The notes under the pieces: model-generated
The model's database searches: none
The model's input: only the letters and a program-made list of their open reading frames with translations
Told to the model about the DNA's origin: nothing
Part shown: positions 48,419 through 58,795 of the stretch, piece by piece
Layout of the letters: each line of letters begins with the position of its first letter
Position numbering within the stretch: position 1 is the first letter of the stretch
Program-made: the position numbers and the translations under genes
Source: Allopusillimonas soli
Lineage (GTDB): Bacteria; Pseudomonadota; Gammaproteobacteria; Burkholderiales; Burkholderiaceae_B
Direction: 5' to 3'
NCBI RefSeq assembly: GCF_004153445.1
Contig: NZ_SDQC01000001.1
Span: 496,001 to 560,000, forward strand
DNA: 64,000 bases

Positions 48419-48496
48419 AGCCCTCAACCTTTAAACAATGGCGCGTATTTTAGCCCCACGCGCCCCCCTGTGCCGGGAATCATGCACATTGCATGG

Positions 48497-51400
48497 CTAG
48501 TCGCGCGAAAACCAGCGGTGCACCAGCGCCAGGCCGTTCACTGTCCCAACGCTCAGCTCGGCCGTCAGGCGCCGTGTCAGCTTGTAGCTCAGGTGGGCCA
48601 CCGTACCCGTGTCGGCCAGCGCCTGCCGCAGACTGAGCGTCACGCCATAGCCCAGGCCCTTGCTGACCTGCACAAAGCGGTTTTCTATGTCGCTGACGCC
48701 ACTTTCCACGCCCTTGACGACCGTATCGGTGGGCAGTACGCTGCCTGCGCCGCCCAACTCGCCCGAGCGCATCGACACCTCGTCGATCCCGAACTTGCGG
48801 TAGAAGGGTTCGCCGTCGCTCAAGAACGATGATCCCACCGAAAACAGCAGCGCGATGTCGCCACCCGACTCGTCGGGCCCATGTCCCAGCAACAGCCACG
48901 ACAGCTTCTCGATCTCGCTGACGGCCGGATAGGATATGAGATCAATGCGCGGACGCTTTGCGGTTCCCGCCACTCTCACGCCGGCCTCTACGGCAAGCCC
49001 TGTTCGCAGCGCCTCTATATCGAGAATGGGACTGGTGATGTCGCCCTGGAAAGTGATAGTGCCCCGGCGCAGCTGCAGCCGCTGTCCGTAGGTCTCGATG
49101 GCGCCCCCGCGCGTATGCAGCGCTCCCATGGCCGATATCTTGTCGCCGCGCATACTGATGTGCATCTTTCCGATCAGGCCGGAGTTCACACCGTAGCCTG
49201 TCAGGTAGAAGCGCGGCCCCAGATCCACGTCCAGTTCCATGGAAACATCCATGGGCACGCTGGCCTCCTTCTGCTCATCGCCCGGGTGCACCACGACCAC
49301 ATCGCCGTCCACGGTGGGGATGCCGCCCAGCATGTCCAGGTCGAACCACCCTGCATCGGCTGTGATGCCCCCGGAGATCGCCACACGCGGCAACTCGGCG
49401 TCCAGGGAGAGCTTGCCTGTAATCATGGCGTAGCGATCGGCACGCTGCAAAATGGGATAGCGGTAGAGATCCGCGTTGATAATGCCTTTGGAAGCAAAGA
49501 GATCCCAATGGCCGGTCAGCGTCAGGCTGCCGCCCTGCGCGTCGGGATTCTCGCTGACCCATGTGGCTGTCCGCCACTCCTTGGGCTTGGCGCGCAGCCG
49601 GGCCGGAAAGGTCAGCTTGTCCAACACCAGAATATTGTCTTCGACATGGGCAGCCAGCGTGCCATCCAGCAGGCGTATGCCGTCGTCTATGCGCACGATT
49701 TTCAGATTGGCGCCCTGGAGCGCGCCGTTGCTGTTCCAGGTGCCGTCGGGCCGCCCTTCCACATCGAGTTTTGCGTGCAACGACCCGCCAAACTCCATGG
49801 CATCGCCTGTAAACAGACTGAGCCAATCCAAGTCGCCGATATCGGCATCCAGGCTGATCTTCTTGCTATCCTTGGGATTCAGGTACAGACGCCCGCCATC
49901 GGCATGCAGCAGCGTGGCCGCCGTGGCCTTGATGCTGCCCTTGCGGTCGGTCGACAGATTCAGCGTCGCTGTCAGTGCGCTGCTCGCCGCACCGGCCTTT
50001 TTCGCGCGCAGGTCAATTGCGAGCGTCTTCAGGCCTAGCGGGAACGGCGGTTCGGCGGGCACCATCAAATCACCCGCAAGCCGCTTGACATGGGCCTCCC
50101 CCTCAAGCACGCCATCAAACCGCAGATTCCAGTCCAGGCCCAGGGTGATTTCACTGGTCCTGGGGCGCTTTTCATTGCGGACCTTGACTCCGCCACGCTC
50201 CTCGTCCTTGCTCTTTGCGGGCGCCAAGCCCAGCTTCTGGCGCACCGTATCAATGATGGAAGGCGAAAGCACCAGCTTGCCGACCGCCCCTTGTGTCTCC
50301 CACCTGCCGCCGCCGCCACGCGACCGCGTGTGGTCAAGCACAAACAGCGATCGCCCGTCCAGCATGAGCGCGATTTGCCCCTGGCCCACCTGCCATTGCC
50401 AGGCCGGCGCAGTTGCCCCCGGCACAAAAGACACAGGAATCGCACCGCGGGAGCGCAAGGCCATTCCTGCATGGCTGGCATCCAGCGCGTTCAGCACGCC
50501 GCGCCAGCCTTCGGGCTCTGTACCGCCGGCACCACGACCCCAGCCGCCATCCACAGCCAGATGCGCTTCGAACGGCCCTTCGCCCAGCGAGCCTTTGGCA
50601 ACATGCTCAAGCGTGTACCTGGCCGTCAGATCGGCCTTGTGGCGCGCCAGCGAGCCCGTGACGGCACCGCGCAGCGCGGCGGCGCCCGGCAAGCCGGGCC
50701 AGAACGCGGACAGTTGCGGCGCGGACAGGTCCAGATCAAGCCGGCTGTCTGCCTGGCCCAGTGACCCCTTGGCTTTGAGATGATTCTTGCCCAGAACCAC
50801 ATCCATATCCAGCGCGGCAAGTCGCAAGGACTGCCACATGGGTCCGTCCGTAGCAACCGTGCCGGAAGACACATCGTCCGCCGATGAGCTCGCGCCGGAC
50901 GACGCCGAAGCAGGTGCGCTGGTCGCGCCGGAAGCGGGCTGTACAAGCGCATCGCTGACCACCTGGGCGCCGAAGTGGCCGGCCAGCGCCTGCCGGTTCC
51001 AGGTCGACCCCTTGGCGAATGTGATGTCCAGCTCGGCACGCTCGAGCGCTTGCCGGTCCTTCAGTGCGATGTCGAATTTCGACTGCATGGTCAGCACAGC
51101 GTCGGGAATGATGCCGCCCGCCAGCTGGCCTATATCGAGTTTGCTCGCAGACAGCGTGCCAGCCAGCCGATCGCGCACTCCGCCGCCGGACGGCTCGGTT
51201 TCCCAGTTGACGTCGCCTTTCAGTGCCGAACCGTCCGCAAGCTGGATATCCGCTACGGCATGCTGCAAGGGAAAGGCGGCGCGCGGCGTGACGACGGCCT
51301 GCACCTGCGCCTTCATCCCTTGGCCCGCCCCATCAAGCATTACCTCCAGACGATCCAGATTGCCGCGCACCCTGGTGTCCAGCTTCAGCTCGCAGCCAAC

Positions 51401-52273
51401 CGGTACGGCCAGCTTTGCCGCGCCGGGTGCCTCCGGCGCAGCCATTTCGCGCGCTGGCCGGTTGGATTCGCCTGGCTTGCCTTCCGCCCGTGCCGGCTTC
51501 ACACGGTGGGACGCGCCGGTCTGGGATATATCCGCCGGCGTCCCGGCCGCTTTCTCCACAGCGGCCTTCTGTTCGGGCGGCAGCGTCGAAAGATAATTGC
51601 GTGCGCACAAAGGTGAGTCGTCTGTCAGCCCCGATGCGACTGTGACCAGTTCGATGTCCATGGGCCAGGGATCCTGCAAGGCACGTACCCGGGCCTCGCC
51701 TTCCAGCGAGGCACGCATTTGCGTATTGCCCACATCCAGGTTCTCCAGACGGAGCTGGCCGCCCTCGTTGTCCAGATACACGGAAGTCGCCAGGCCACCA
51801 ATGTCCACTGGTATAGGCTCGCCATCCTGGCTCAACTCGAGTCTGCCGAGCGCCAGCTTGTCGACGGCGACCCGCAGCGGCAGTTGCGGCATGCTGAAGG
51901 GCTCGGAAGGCTGCGCTTTCTTGGGCCCGCTCGCCAGATCCACCTTGACCAGGCCGGCCGACAGTCGCCGCACATGCAGCCTGCCTTCCAGCAGCTCGCG
52001 CCACTGCGCCTGCAGGCTGATGTCATCCAAATGCAATGTCAGATCGGGCAGCGCCACATCCACTTTACCTACGCGCAGCCCATGCCACACCGTGCCCGAC
52101 ACGCCTTTCACTGTCGCGCCAAAAGGCTGCGCAGCCGTCACCAGCGCCCATCGCGTCCCCGAAGGCGTCGCCAGCACCCAATAGCCGAATCCCGCCAATA
52201 CTGCCAGCAGCAGCACAACGATAGGCCCCACCCAGATGAAAACTGACCTAAGCCAGCGCTTGGCACGTATCAA
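48497..52273 (-). CDS. tamB: Translocation and assembly module TamB
   Basis: 1258 residues with an N-terminal membrane anchor (FIWVGPIVVLLLAVLAGFGY) and a very long periplasmic beta-taco region, ending in the conserved DUF490/TamB C-terminus (about the last 350 residues: DAGWFDLDMLGGIP, GALHTRGGAIETYGQRLQLRRG, GVRVAGTAKRP, WLLLGHGPDESGGD). TamB bridges inner and outer membrane and works with TamA in outer-membrane protein insertion or lipid transport. It starts with a TTG overlapping the tamA stop (TTGA), so the two are coupled. Confidence 0.94.
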   Translation of the reverse strand: MIRAKRWLRSVFIWVGPIVVLLLAVLAGFGYWVLATPSGTRWALVTAAQPFGATVKGVSGTVWHGLRVGKVDVALPDLTLHLDDISLQAQWRELLEGRLHVRRLSAGLVKVDLASGPKKAQPSEPFSMPQLPLRVAVDKLALGRLELSQDGEPIPVDIGGLATSVYLDNEGGQLRLENLDVGNTQMRASLEGEARVRALQDPWPMDIELVTVASGLTDDSPLCARNYLSTLPPEQKAAVEKAAGTPADISQTGASHRVKPARAEGKPGESNRPAREMAAPEAPGAAKLAVPVGCELKLDTRVRGNLDRLEVMLDGAGQGMKAQVQAVVTPRAAFPLQHAVADIQLADGSALKGDVNWETEPSGGGVRDRLAGTLSASKLDIGQLAGGIIPDAVLTMQSKFDIALKDRQALERAELDITFAKGSTWNRQALAGHFGAQVVSDALVQPASGATSAPASASSGASSSADDVSSGTVATDGPMWQSLRLAALDMDVVLGKNHLKAKGSLGQADSRLDLDLSAPQLSAFWPGLPGAAALRGAVTGSLARHKADLTARYTLEHVAKGSLGEGPFEAHLAVDGGWGRGAGGTEPEGWRGVLNALDASHAGMALRSRGAIPVSFVPGATAPAWQWQVGQGQIALMLDGRSLFVLDHTRSRGGGGRWETQGAVGKLVLSPSIIDTVRQKLGLAPAKSKDEERGGVKVRNEKRPRTSEITLGLDWNLRFDGVLEGEAHVKRLAGDLMVPAEPPFPLGLKTLAIDLRAKKAGAASSALTATLNLSTDRKGSIKATAATLLHADGGRLYLNPKDSKKISLDADIGDLDWLSLFTGDAMEFGGSLHAKLDVEGRPDGTWNSNGALQGANLKIVRIDDGIRLLDGTLAAHVEDNILVLDKLTFPARLRAKPKEWRTATWVSENPDAQGGSLTLTGHWDLFASKGIINADLYRYPILQRADRYAMITGKLSLDAELPRVAISGGITADAGWFDLDMLGGIPTVDGDVVVVHPGDEQKEASVPMDVSMELDVDLGPRFYLTGYGVNSGLIGKMHISMRGDKISAMGALHTRGGAIETYGQRLQLRRGTITFQGDITSPILDIEALRTGLAVEAGVRVAGTAKRPRIDLISYPAVSEIEKLSWLLLGHGPDESGGDIALLFSVGSSFLSDGEPFYRKFGIDEVSMRSGELGGAGSVLPTDTVVKGVESGVSDIENRFVQVSKGLGYGVTLSLRQALADTGTVAHLSYKLTRRLTAELSVGTVNGLALVHRWFSRD

Positions 52274-54054
52274 AACGCAATACCCAGGGAAAAATGCAAA
52301 CGCAGTTTCTTGTCTCGCTGGCCATAGGCCAGGTCAACGAAAAAAGGGCCGGCAGGCGTGCGTACCGCCAGGCCCGCGCCATAGCCCAGATGCCAGTCCA
52401 TGCCGCTGAATGTCTGTGATGCATCGCCCACATCGACAAACAGATTCATGCCCAGACTCTCTGTGTAATAGTGCGTGTACTCCACGCTGCCCACCACCAT
52501 CGAGTAGGCGCCGACCACGGCGTCACCCACTTCGCGGCCTATGCTCTGGTAGCGGTAGCCGCGTATGGTGCGGGCCCCGCCGGTGCGATAGCCGAAGTCA
52601 TAGGGAAGGCGGTCGGTCTGGGACCACACGCGCCCCACCTCGCCGCGCAGGGTCAATACGTCGCGCTTGCCCACCGGCCACCACTTCTGCACCCGCAAGC
52701 CCGCGCGCTGGAAGGGCTCCCCCTTGTCTAATGTGACACCCGCACCCAGACCAAGTTCGATCAGATTGCCTTCGCGCGGATCATATTTCTTGTCCACATC
52801 CCGGCGAAGCAGCCGGTACGTCGCCGTCAGCGTGGGCACCTCGTAGCCGTAGCCTCCGCTGATGTGCACGTCGTCGTGCGCCGCCACCAGGCCCCATTCC
52901 GACTCGTAGTCGACCCGGCTTGCGCCACCCGCCTTCCAAGCCTTGGTGCGCTTGAAGCCAAGCCCTACACGGCTGTTTTCAAGTCCCTCGATGTCGGAGT
53001 GCTCGTACAGCACCCCCACGCTGTCCTGGTGACCGCTGAGCGACGGCGGCAGATAGACATCGAAAAAAGCGCGCTGGCGATCTTTGTCGACGCCGGCCCC
53101 GGTTTCTATCCATACCGGCTGGCCAAACACCACATTCTGCCGGTACAAACCCTCCACGCGCACGCCGTGGTCGCTGTCCGCGCCGATGGAAGAAGCCGTG
53201 CGCCGCGCCGGAGCCTCGGATACCTGCACCCGCACGGGCAACTGCACCTCACCGTCCGGCAACTGCGTGCGCGCGGCCTCGTCCTGGCTCAAAGTGACAA
53301 ACGCGCCCCGGAAAAAAGAGGTGGACTGTAGCGCCTGCTGCCACTCGTCCAGGCGGTCCTGATCGTATGGATCTCCCGGCGTGTAGTGGATATAGCGGTG
53401 TATCAGCTTTTCCGGCACACGCTTGAGCCCCGTGACCGTCATGGGCCCCATGCGCACGCGTGGGCCGCTGTCCACCTTCAGAAAAAGATCGGCCCTGGCT
53501 TGCTCCGCATCCACGGTCGCGCGCGTGGTGTCATAGCGCGCAAAATAGAAATCCTTGCGGCTCACGCCGTCCAGCAAGGCGGTCTTGGCGTTGCCCCATT
53601 CCTCGTTGATGAACACATCGCCCGCCACCAGTTCCCAGTCGTGCCTCAGGCCTATCAGACGTGTCTTGAACTCAGGTTGGCTGATCTGGCCCTTGAATTG
53701 GATGTCCACATCGCGCACGGTCGTGCGCTTGCCCGGTTCGATAATGATGTCCCAGGTTTCGCCGCCGATGTCCTCGCCCACCTCCAGCGTTACAACGGGA
53801 GAGAAATAACCCTGGGTTTCCAGGGCCGAAACGGTGGCGTCATGCGCGCGCCGCCGCAGGCGCGTCACTTCGCCGCCATCCTGGTCCTCGGCCAGGCGCG
53901 TTATGGCCTCCACCGCGCCATTGATCGCCTGCAGGGCCTCAGGCGGCACGCCGCCCGGATCGATGACGACTTCGGGGCGCCGGCCATGTACATCCGGCGC
54001 TGCCTGGGCCAACCCGGCAACCAGAAGCAGAGCTGAGGCTGCAACTCTGCGCAT
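52270..54054 (-). CDS. tamA: Autotransporter assembly factor TamA (Omp85 family)
   Basis: 594 residues from the ATG at 54054 (signal peptide MRRVAASALLLVAGLAQA). POTRA-like domains fill roughly the first 270 residues and a 16-stranded Omp85 barrel the rest; GARTIRGYRYQSIGREVGDAVVG near the C-terminus is the conserved RGF/RGY barrel motif, and the protein ends in an aromatic C-terminus (SLGIAF). The longer in-frame extension to 54324 lies within the apbC gene on the same strand and is rejected. Five bases after apbC. Confidence 0.93.
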   Translation of the reverse strand: MRRVAASALLLVAGLAQAAPDVHGRRPEVVIDPGGVPPEALQAINGAVEAITRLAEDQDGGEVTRLRRRAHDATVSALETQGYFSPVVTLEVGEDIGGETWDIIIEPGKRTTVRDVDIQFKGQISQPEFKTRLIGLRHDWELVAGDVFINEEWGNAKTALLDGVSRKDFYFARYDTTRATVDAEQARADLFLKVDSGPRVRMGPMTVTGLKRVPEKLIHRYIHYTPGDPYDQDRLDEWQQALQSTSFFRGAFVTLSQDEAARTQLPDGEVQLPVRVQVSEAPARRTASSIGADSDHGVRVEGLYRQNVVFGQPVWIETGAGVDKDRQRAFFDVYLPPSLSGHQDSVGVLYEHSDIEGLENSRVGLGFKRTKAWKAGGASRVDYESEWGLVAAHDDVHISGGYGYEVPTLTATYRLLRRDVDKKYDPREGNLIELGLGAGVTLDKGEPFQRAGLRVQKWWPVGKRDVLTLRGEVGRVWSQTDRLPYDFGYRTGGARTIRGYRYQSIGREVGDAVVGAYSMVVGSVEYTHYYTESLGMNLFVDVGDASQTFSGMDWHLGYGAGLAVRTPAGPFFVDLAYGQRDKKLRLHFSLGIAF

Positions 54055-54059
54055 GCAGC

Positions 54060-54911
54060 TCAGCGCTTGCGCGCAATGACGGTGGGCCCCTGAGCCGAAC
54101 GGTCGGGCGGCAGATTGGCAACACATTCGGCCAGGCGCGCCGCGATGTCCATGTAGGCCCGCGCAACATCGCCGTCCGGCTCGGCCACGACGCTGGGTGT
54201 GCCCGAATCCGTCTGCGTGCGGATACTCATCATCAGAGGCAGGGAGCCGAGCCAGGGCACCTGATACTCCTTCGCCAGATTCTGGCCTCCGTGTTCGCCG
54301 AATATGGGTTCGACATGACCACACTGGCTGCAGACATGCGTGGACATGTTTTCGACCACGCCCAGCACCGCCACGTCCACTTTCTGAAACATGCGCAGGC
54401 CCTTGCGGGCGTCCGCCAGCGCCAGATCCTGCGGCGTCGTGACGATAATGGCGCCGGCCAACGGCACTTTCTGCGCCATTGTCAGGGCAATATCGCCGGT
54501 GCCGGGGGGCATGTCGACGATCAGATAATCGAGATCATCCCAGTTGGTCTGATTCAGCAATTGCTGCACGGCCTGCGTAACCATGGGCCCACGCCAGATC
54601 GCCGGCGAATTGTCGTTGATGAGAAAGCCAATGGAATTGGCCTGCAGGCCGTGGCCCACCAGCGGCTCCATGGTCTTGCCATCATTGCTCTTGGGCTTGC
54701 CCGACAGGCCAAGCATAATGGGCACGCTGGGCCCGTAAATATCGGCATCCAGCAAACCCACGCGCGCGCCCTGGCGTGACAGGGCGAGAGCCACATTGAC
54801 GGCGGTTGTGCTTTTGCCGACTCCGCCCTTGCCCGATGCCACCGCAATGATATTGCGCACGTTGGACATGGGCCTCAGGCCGGGTTGGACGGCATGGCTG
54901 ACTATCTGCAT
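54060..54911 (-). CDS. apbC: ApbC/Mrp iron-sulfur cluster carrier without N-terminal MIP18 domain
   Basis: A P-loop NTPase of the Mrp/NBP35 family. It has the deviant Walker A AVASGKGGVGKSTTAVN, LLDADIYGPSVPIMLGL, DYLIVDMPPGTGDIALT and the metal-binding CxxC in THVCSQCGHVEP. It carries Fe-S clusters to apoproteins. It is 283 residues; full-length betaproteobacterial Mrp has an extra N-terminal MIP18/DUF59 domain of about 90-100 residues. The first residues MQIVSHAVQPG look like the inter-domain linker, and the upstream frame meets a stop 17 codons before this ATG. An ATG at 54869 is another possible start. Confidence 0.93.
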   Translation of the reverse strand: MQIVSHAVQPGLRPMSNVRNIIAVASGKGGVGKSTTAVNVALALSRQGARVGLLDADIYGPSVPIMLGLSGKPKSNDGKTMEPLVGHGLQANSIGFLINDNSPAIWRGPMVTQAVQQLLNQTNWDDLDYLIVDMPPGTGDIALTMAQKVPLAGAIIVTTPQDLALADARKGLRMFQKVDVAVLGVVENMSTHVCSQCGHVEPIFGEHGGQNLAKEYQVPWLGSLPLMMSIRTQTDSGTPSVVAEPDGDVARAYMDIAARLAECVANLPPDRSAQGPTVIARKR

Positions 54912-55072
54912 AATGGTTAGTATGTCATTCAGAACGGCGCGCGGGGCGTCGCGGCGGTTTCAACAGGTTTCCGATCGGGCCGTTTACCGTTGTGCCGGGG
55001 GCGCGCTCGGGGTACAGTGGTAACTATAGCGGATTACATGAATCATTTTCCCTGACGGGGATCCAACTACGT

Positions 55073-55327
55073 ATGAATATATTTAATCAGATTATCCGCG
55101 GCATACTGTTTTTTGTCCTTGCCATCTTCGGCATGGTCATGGCCTTTGTTTTCATGGTTTCCACGGCGATCGCTGTGGGCATTCTGTATGTCGTCGCCCG
55201 CATCAAGGGCCGCCCTTTCGGCGTACGCGCCTACTGGGAAGAACGGCGCAGCGCAGCGCCTCGCGCGAGAGGGCCGGTCTTTCACAATAAAGATGTCACC
55301 GACGTGGAAATGCGCGAAATCCACTAG
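55073..55327 (+). CDS. Small inner-membrane protein, unknown
   Basis: 84 residues from the ATG at 55073. A long hydrophobic region of about 45 residues (ILFFVLAIFGMVMAFVFMV and ALAVGILYVV-like) makes one or two membrane segments, followed by a basic cytoplasmic tail (ARIKGRPFGVRAYWEERR). I do not recognise a family. It is divergent from apbC and upstream of metG. The ribosome site is weak. A longer start at 54992 has no support. Confidence 0.65.
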   Translation: MNIFNQIIRGILFFVLAIFGMVMAFVFMVSTAIAVGILYVVARIKGRPFGVRAYWEERRSAAPRARGPVFHNKDVTDVEMREIH

Positions 55328-55331
55328 GCGT

Positions 55332-55351
55332 AAAGGGCAAACAACCCTTTT
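55332..55351 (+). terminator. Short terminator-like hairpin
   Basis: AAAGGG (55332-55337) and CCCTTT (55345-55350) with a 7-base loop and a short T-run, four bases after the stop of the small membrane protein. Confidence 0.5.
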
Positions 55352-55438
55352 GATACGGTCGTAAGCATTTGTGCTGAGTTGTAAGCCAACGCCGCCAGCG
55401 CCGAAAATTCACGATTCCTGACGTTTGACAACCAGGCT

Positions 55439-55460
55439 GGCCGGCGCTTTTTTGCCGGCC
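55439..55460. repeat. GC hairpin with T-run loop upstream of metG
   Basis: GGCCGGC (55439-55445) pairs with GCCGGCC (55454-55460); the loop is GC followed by six T. The T-run is inside the loop, so it is not a standard terminator. It lies about 150 bases before the metG ATG. Confidence 0.45.
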
Positions 55461-55612
55461 GCGTCCTATGTCTGGCATGCGGCACTCTCCCGTCGCACTT
55501 GCCGTCGGCTGTTCACACCCGCGCCCTTCCCAAGCATGATCTCCGCGAAAACCCTAAAATCGGTCTTTTGCGCTTCGCGCCCATTCCACTCATTCACCGC
55601 TTACGCCACAAC

Positions 55613-57685
55613 ATGCCGCGCACGATTTTCGTCACCACCGCACTACCCTACGCCAACGGATCCTTTCATATCGGCCATATCATGGAATACATCCAGGCCG
55701 ACATCTGGGTGCGCGCGATGCGAATGGCGGGGCACACCGTGCATTTCGTGGGTGCCGACGATGCGCACGGCGCCCCCATCATGCTCAAGGCTGAAAGCGA
55801 AGGCATCACGCCCCAGGCGCTGGTGGCGCGCTATGCCGGCGAACGGCCACAGTATCTGGATGGCTTTCACATCCGCTTCGACCATTGGCACAGCACCGAT
55901 TCAGCCGAGAATATCGCGCTGTCCCAGGACATCTATCGCAAGCTCAAGGCCGCCGATTTCATCTACACCCGCAGCATCGAGCAATTCTTCGATCCGGTCA
56001 AAGGAATGTTTCTGCCTGACCGCTACATCAAGGGCGAGTGTCCACGCTGCCATGCCAAGGACCAGTACGGCGATGCCTGCGAGGTCTGCGGTGCCGTCTA
56101 TGCACCCACCGATCTCATCGAACCCTATTCCACGCTAACCAGGGCGCGTCCGGTCCTCAAGACGTCCGAACACTTCTTCTTTCGCTTGTCTGACCCGCGC
56201 TGTGTGCAGTTCCTTCAGGACTGGACCACCGGCAGCAACGCCAATGGCCAGAAGCGTCTCCAGGCCGAAGTCCTGGCCAAGACCCGCGAATGGCTGGGCA
56301 GCGGCGAAGCGGACAGCGATGCCAACCTGGCCGACTGGGACATTTCCCGCGACGAGCCCTATTTCGGCATCCCCATCCCCGATGCGCCCGGCAAGTACTT
56401 CTATGTATGGCTCGACGCACCGGTAGGCTACCTCGCTTCACTCAAAGCCTACTGTCAAAAACAGGGCATCGATTTCGACGCCCTGCTCGATCCGGAAGGC
56501 GATACCGAGCAGGTACACTTTATCGGCAAAGACATCGTGTACTTCCACGCTCTGTTCTGGCCGGCCATGCTCAAGTTCTCGGGCCGCAAGACACCCGACG
56601 GATTGCATGTGCATGGGTTCATCACCGTCAGCGGCGAGAAAATGTCCAAGAGCCGCGGCACCGGCATATCGCCGATACGCTATCTGGACATAGGCATGAA
56701 CGCCGAATGGCTGCGCTATTACATGGCCGCCAAACTCAATGCCCGTGTGGAAGATCTGGATTTCAATCCGCAGGATTTCATCGCTCGCGTCAACAGCGAC
56801 CTGGTGGGCAAGTATGTCAACATTGCCAGCCGCGCCGCCAACTTCATCAGCCGCCACTTCGACGGCAAGCTGAGCTACATCGGCGACGAGCAGGCGCTTG
56901 CCGCCGAACAGAGGCAGATCGCCGACGATATCCGCAAGGATTTCGAACTGCGCGAATATGGGCGCGCCATACGGCGTATCATGGCGCATGCCGACCAGAT
57001 CAACCAGGCATTCGACGCTGCCCAGCCATGGGTGCTGGCCAAAGGCCTCGCAAGCGCAAGCGACGAGCAGAAAGCGGGCCTGCAGAATATCTGCTCGCGT
57101 GCGCTGGCGGGCTTCAAGGCCTTGACCGTCATGTTGACGCCGGTATTGCCGGCGCTAGCCGATCGTGTGGCGCGCGAACTCTTTGGCGAAGCGCGCGCCT
57201 TTCTGTGGGCCGATGCGGGCGTACTGCCCCGTCATATCGCACCCTTCAAGCATCTCATGCAGCGGGTCGAGCCCAAGATGCTGGATGACCTGTTCGAGCC
57301 GCCCGAGCAGCCCGTCCCCACGCCCGGCGGCGAAGCTATTGCCGACACCATCGATATCAAGGACTTTGGCAAGATCGACCTGCGCGTTGCGCAAATCGTC
57401 GAATGCGAAGAGGTCGAAGGCTCCGACAAACTACTGCGGCTTACCCTGGATGTCGGCGAGGGCCGCCATCGCCAGGTATTCTCGGGCATCAAGTCCGCTT
57501 ACGCACCGTCAGACCTCAAGGGCAAACTGACTGTGCTGGTGGCCAACCTGGCTCCGCGCAAAATGCGCTTCGGCGTGTCCGAAGGCATGGTGCTGGCCGC
57601 AAGCCACGCCGACAGCAAAACCGACAGCGGGCTCTACATTCTTGAACCCTGGCCTGGCGCAAAGCCGGGCATGCGCATCAGCTAG
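55613..57685 (+). CDS. metG: Methionine--tRNA ligase
   Basis: Charges tRNA-Met. 690 residues from the ATG at 55613 ([16 protein letters not shown]); an in-frame upstream frame to 55499 lacks family homology. Class I motifs are [12 protein letters not shown] (HIGH-type) and the lysine-rich GEKMSKSRG (KMSKS). A zinc knuckle has [18 protein letters not shown]. The C-terminal tRNA-binding domain (about residues 585-690) has [21 protein letters not shown]. The long form is normal for betaproteobacteria. Confidence 0.97.
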   Translation: MPRTIFVTTALPYANGSFHIGHIMEYIQADIWVRAMRMAGHTVHFVGADDAHGAPIMLKAESEGITPQALVARYAGERPQYLDGFHIRFDHWHSTDSAENIALSQDIYRKLKAADFIYTRSIEQFFDPVKGMFLPDRYIKGECPRCHAKDQYGDACEVCGAVYAPTDLIEPYSTLTRARPVLKTSEHFFFRLSDPRCVQFLQDWTTGSNANGQKRLQAEVLAKTREWLGSGEADSDANLADWDISRDEPYFGIPIPDAPGKYFYVWLDAPVGYLASLKAYCQKQGIDFDALLDPEGDTEQVHFIGKDIVYFHALFWPAMLKFSGRKTPDGLHVHGFITVSGEKMSKSRGTGISPIRYLDIGMNAEWLRYYMAAKLNARVEDLDFNPQDFIARVNSDLVGKYVNIASRAANFISRHFDGKLSYIGDEQALAAEQRQIADDIRKDFELREYGRAIRRIMAHADQINQAFDAAQPWVLAKGLASASDEQKAGLQNICSRALAGFKALTVMLTPVLPALADRVARELFGEARAFLWADAGVLPRHIAPFKHLMQRVEPKMLDDLFEPPEQPVPTPGGEAIADTIDIKDFGKIDLRVAQIVECEEVEGSDKLLRLTLDVGEGRHRQVFSGIKSAYAPSDLKGKLTVLVANLAPRKMRFGVSEGMVLAASHADSKTDSGLYILEPWPGAKPGMRIS

Positions 57686-57752
57686 GAAGGCAGGCCGCAC
57701 ACAACCGCGCCGCTTCACGGCGAGGCGGTCCGTACCTTGCCAGGATGGCGCC

Positions 57753-58766
57753 TCAAGGCGCCTCCGTGAACCGCGGCGCCGGCACAGGCCAGGGATGTCC
57801 GTCCCGGTCCTGAAATGCGCCGCGCGCCCGCAAATGAGGATGCTGTACTGCTTCGTCCAGCGTCAGCACGGGTACACAACACGCGTCGGTGCCGTCAAAG
57901 CACTTGGCCCAATCTTCCCGGGTCCGCGTGCGAAACAGCGCCTCCAGCCGGGCGCGCAAGGCTGGCCAGCGTTCCGTATCATGCTGCGCTTCAATCCACT
58001 CGGGCTCCAGCCCGGCCTTCTCGCAAAATAGACGATAGAAGTGCGGCTCGATCGCGCCCAGAGACATATAGCCACCATCGGAGGTCTCGTAGGTGTCATA
58101 CCAGGGCGTGCCGCCATTGAGCATGGAGGTGCCACGCTCGTTTCTGTTGCCTGTTGCCGCCATAATGCCAAAGGCGCCGGTCAGCATCGACAACGTGCCG
58201 TCCACAATGGCGGCATCCACCACACGCCCACGCCCGCTCGCCCGGGCATCGACCAAGGCGGCGGCGATGCCCATCGCCAGGTAGAGCGCTCCGCCGCCGA
58301 AATCACCCACCAGATTGGAAGGCGGCGACGGCTTGCGGCCTGGCTCTCCAATCGCGGCCAGCGCGCCCGTCACGGCAATGTAATTGATATCGTGCCCTGC
58401 CATCCCGCTCATGGGGCCGTCCTGCCCCCAACCCGTCATGCGGCCATAAACCAGCGAGGGGCGCAGCTTGAAACACGCATCGGGGCCGAGCCCCAGCCGC
58501 TCCATCACGCCGGGCCGAAAGCCTTCCACCAGCACATCGGCCTGTGCAATACGCTGGCGAACCGCCTCCATGCCCGCTTCGCTCTTGAGATCGATATCGA
58601 TCTCCTCGCGTCCCGCAATGGTTGCGCGGCTGCCCACAGACACCACATGATTCGGCCGTGAAATACGCAGCACCCGCGCTCCCATCTGCGCCAGCAGCAT
58701 GCAGGCAAAAGGCGCAGGCCCTATGCCTGCAAACTCAATAACCTCGATTCCATTCAAAGGCCCCAT
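57753..58766 (-). CDS. CaiB/BaiF-family protein, alpha-methylacyl-CoA racemase type
   Basis: 337 residues of the family III CoA-transferase fold. Residues fit the AMACR/racemase branch: the catalytic His in MSGMAGHDINYIAVTGAL, the Asp in LVGDFGGGALYLAMG, and the Glu in LGAIEPHFYRLF, which corresponds to the racemase acid/base rather than to a transferase. It probably epimerises a 2-methylacyl-CoA in branched-chain or bile-acid-type degradation. Single gene; no obvious partner beside it. Confidence 0.88.
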   Translation of the reverse strand: MGPLNGIEVIEFAGIGPAPFACMLLAQMGARVLRISRPNHVVSVGSRATIAGREEIDIDLKSEAGMEAVRQRIAQADVLVEGFRPGVMERLGLGPDACFKLRPSLVYGRMTGWGQDGPMSGMAGHDINYIAVTGALAAIGEPGRKPSPPSNLVGDFGGGALYLAMGIAAALVDARASGRGRVVDAAIVDGTLSMLTGAFGIMAATGNRNERGTSMLNGGTPWYDTYETSDGGYMSLGAIEPHFYRLFCEKAGLEPEWIEAQHDTERWPALRARLEALFRTRTREDWAKCFDGTDACCVPVLTLDEAVQHPHLRARGAFQDRDGHPWPVPAPRFTEAP

Positions 58767-58795
58767 CCGTTATGCTCCTCGATCCGATTTCAATT

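Noticed and set aside
52000-54324. Possible extension of tamA to 54324
   Set aside because: That part lies inside apbC on the same strand in another frame; the signal peptide at 54054 marks the true start.
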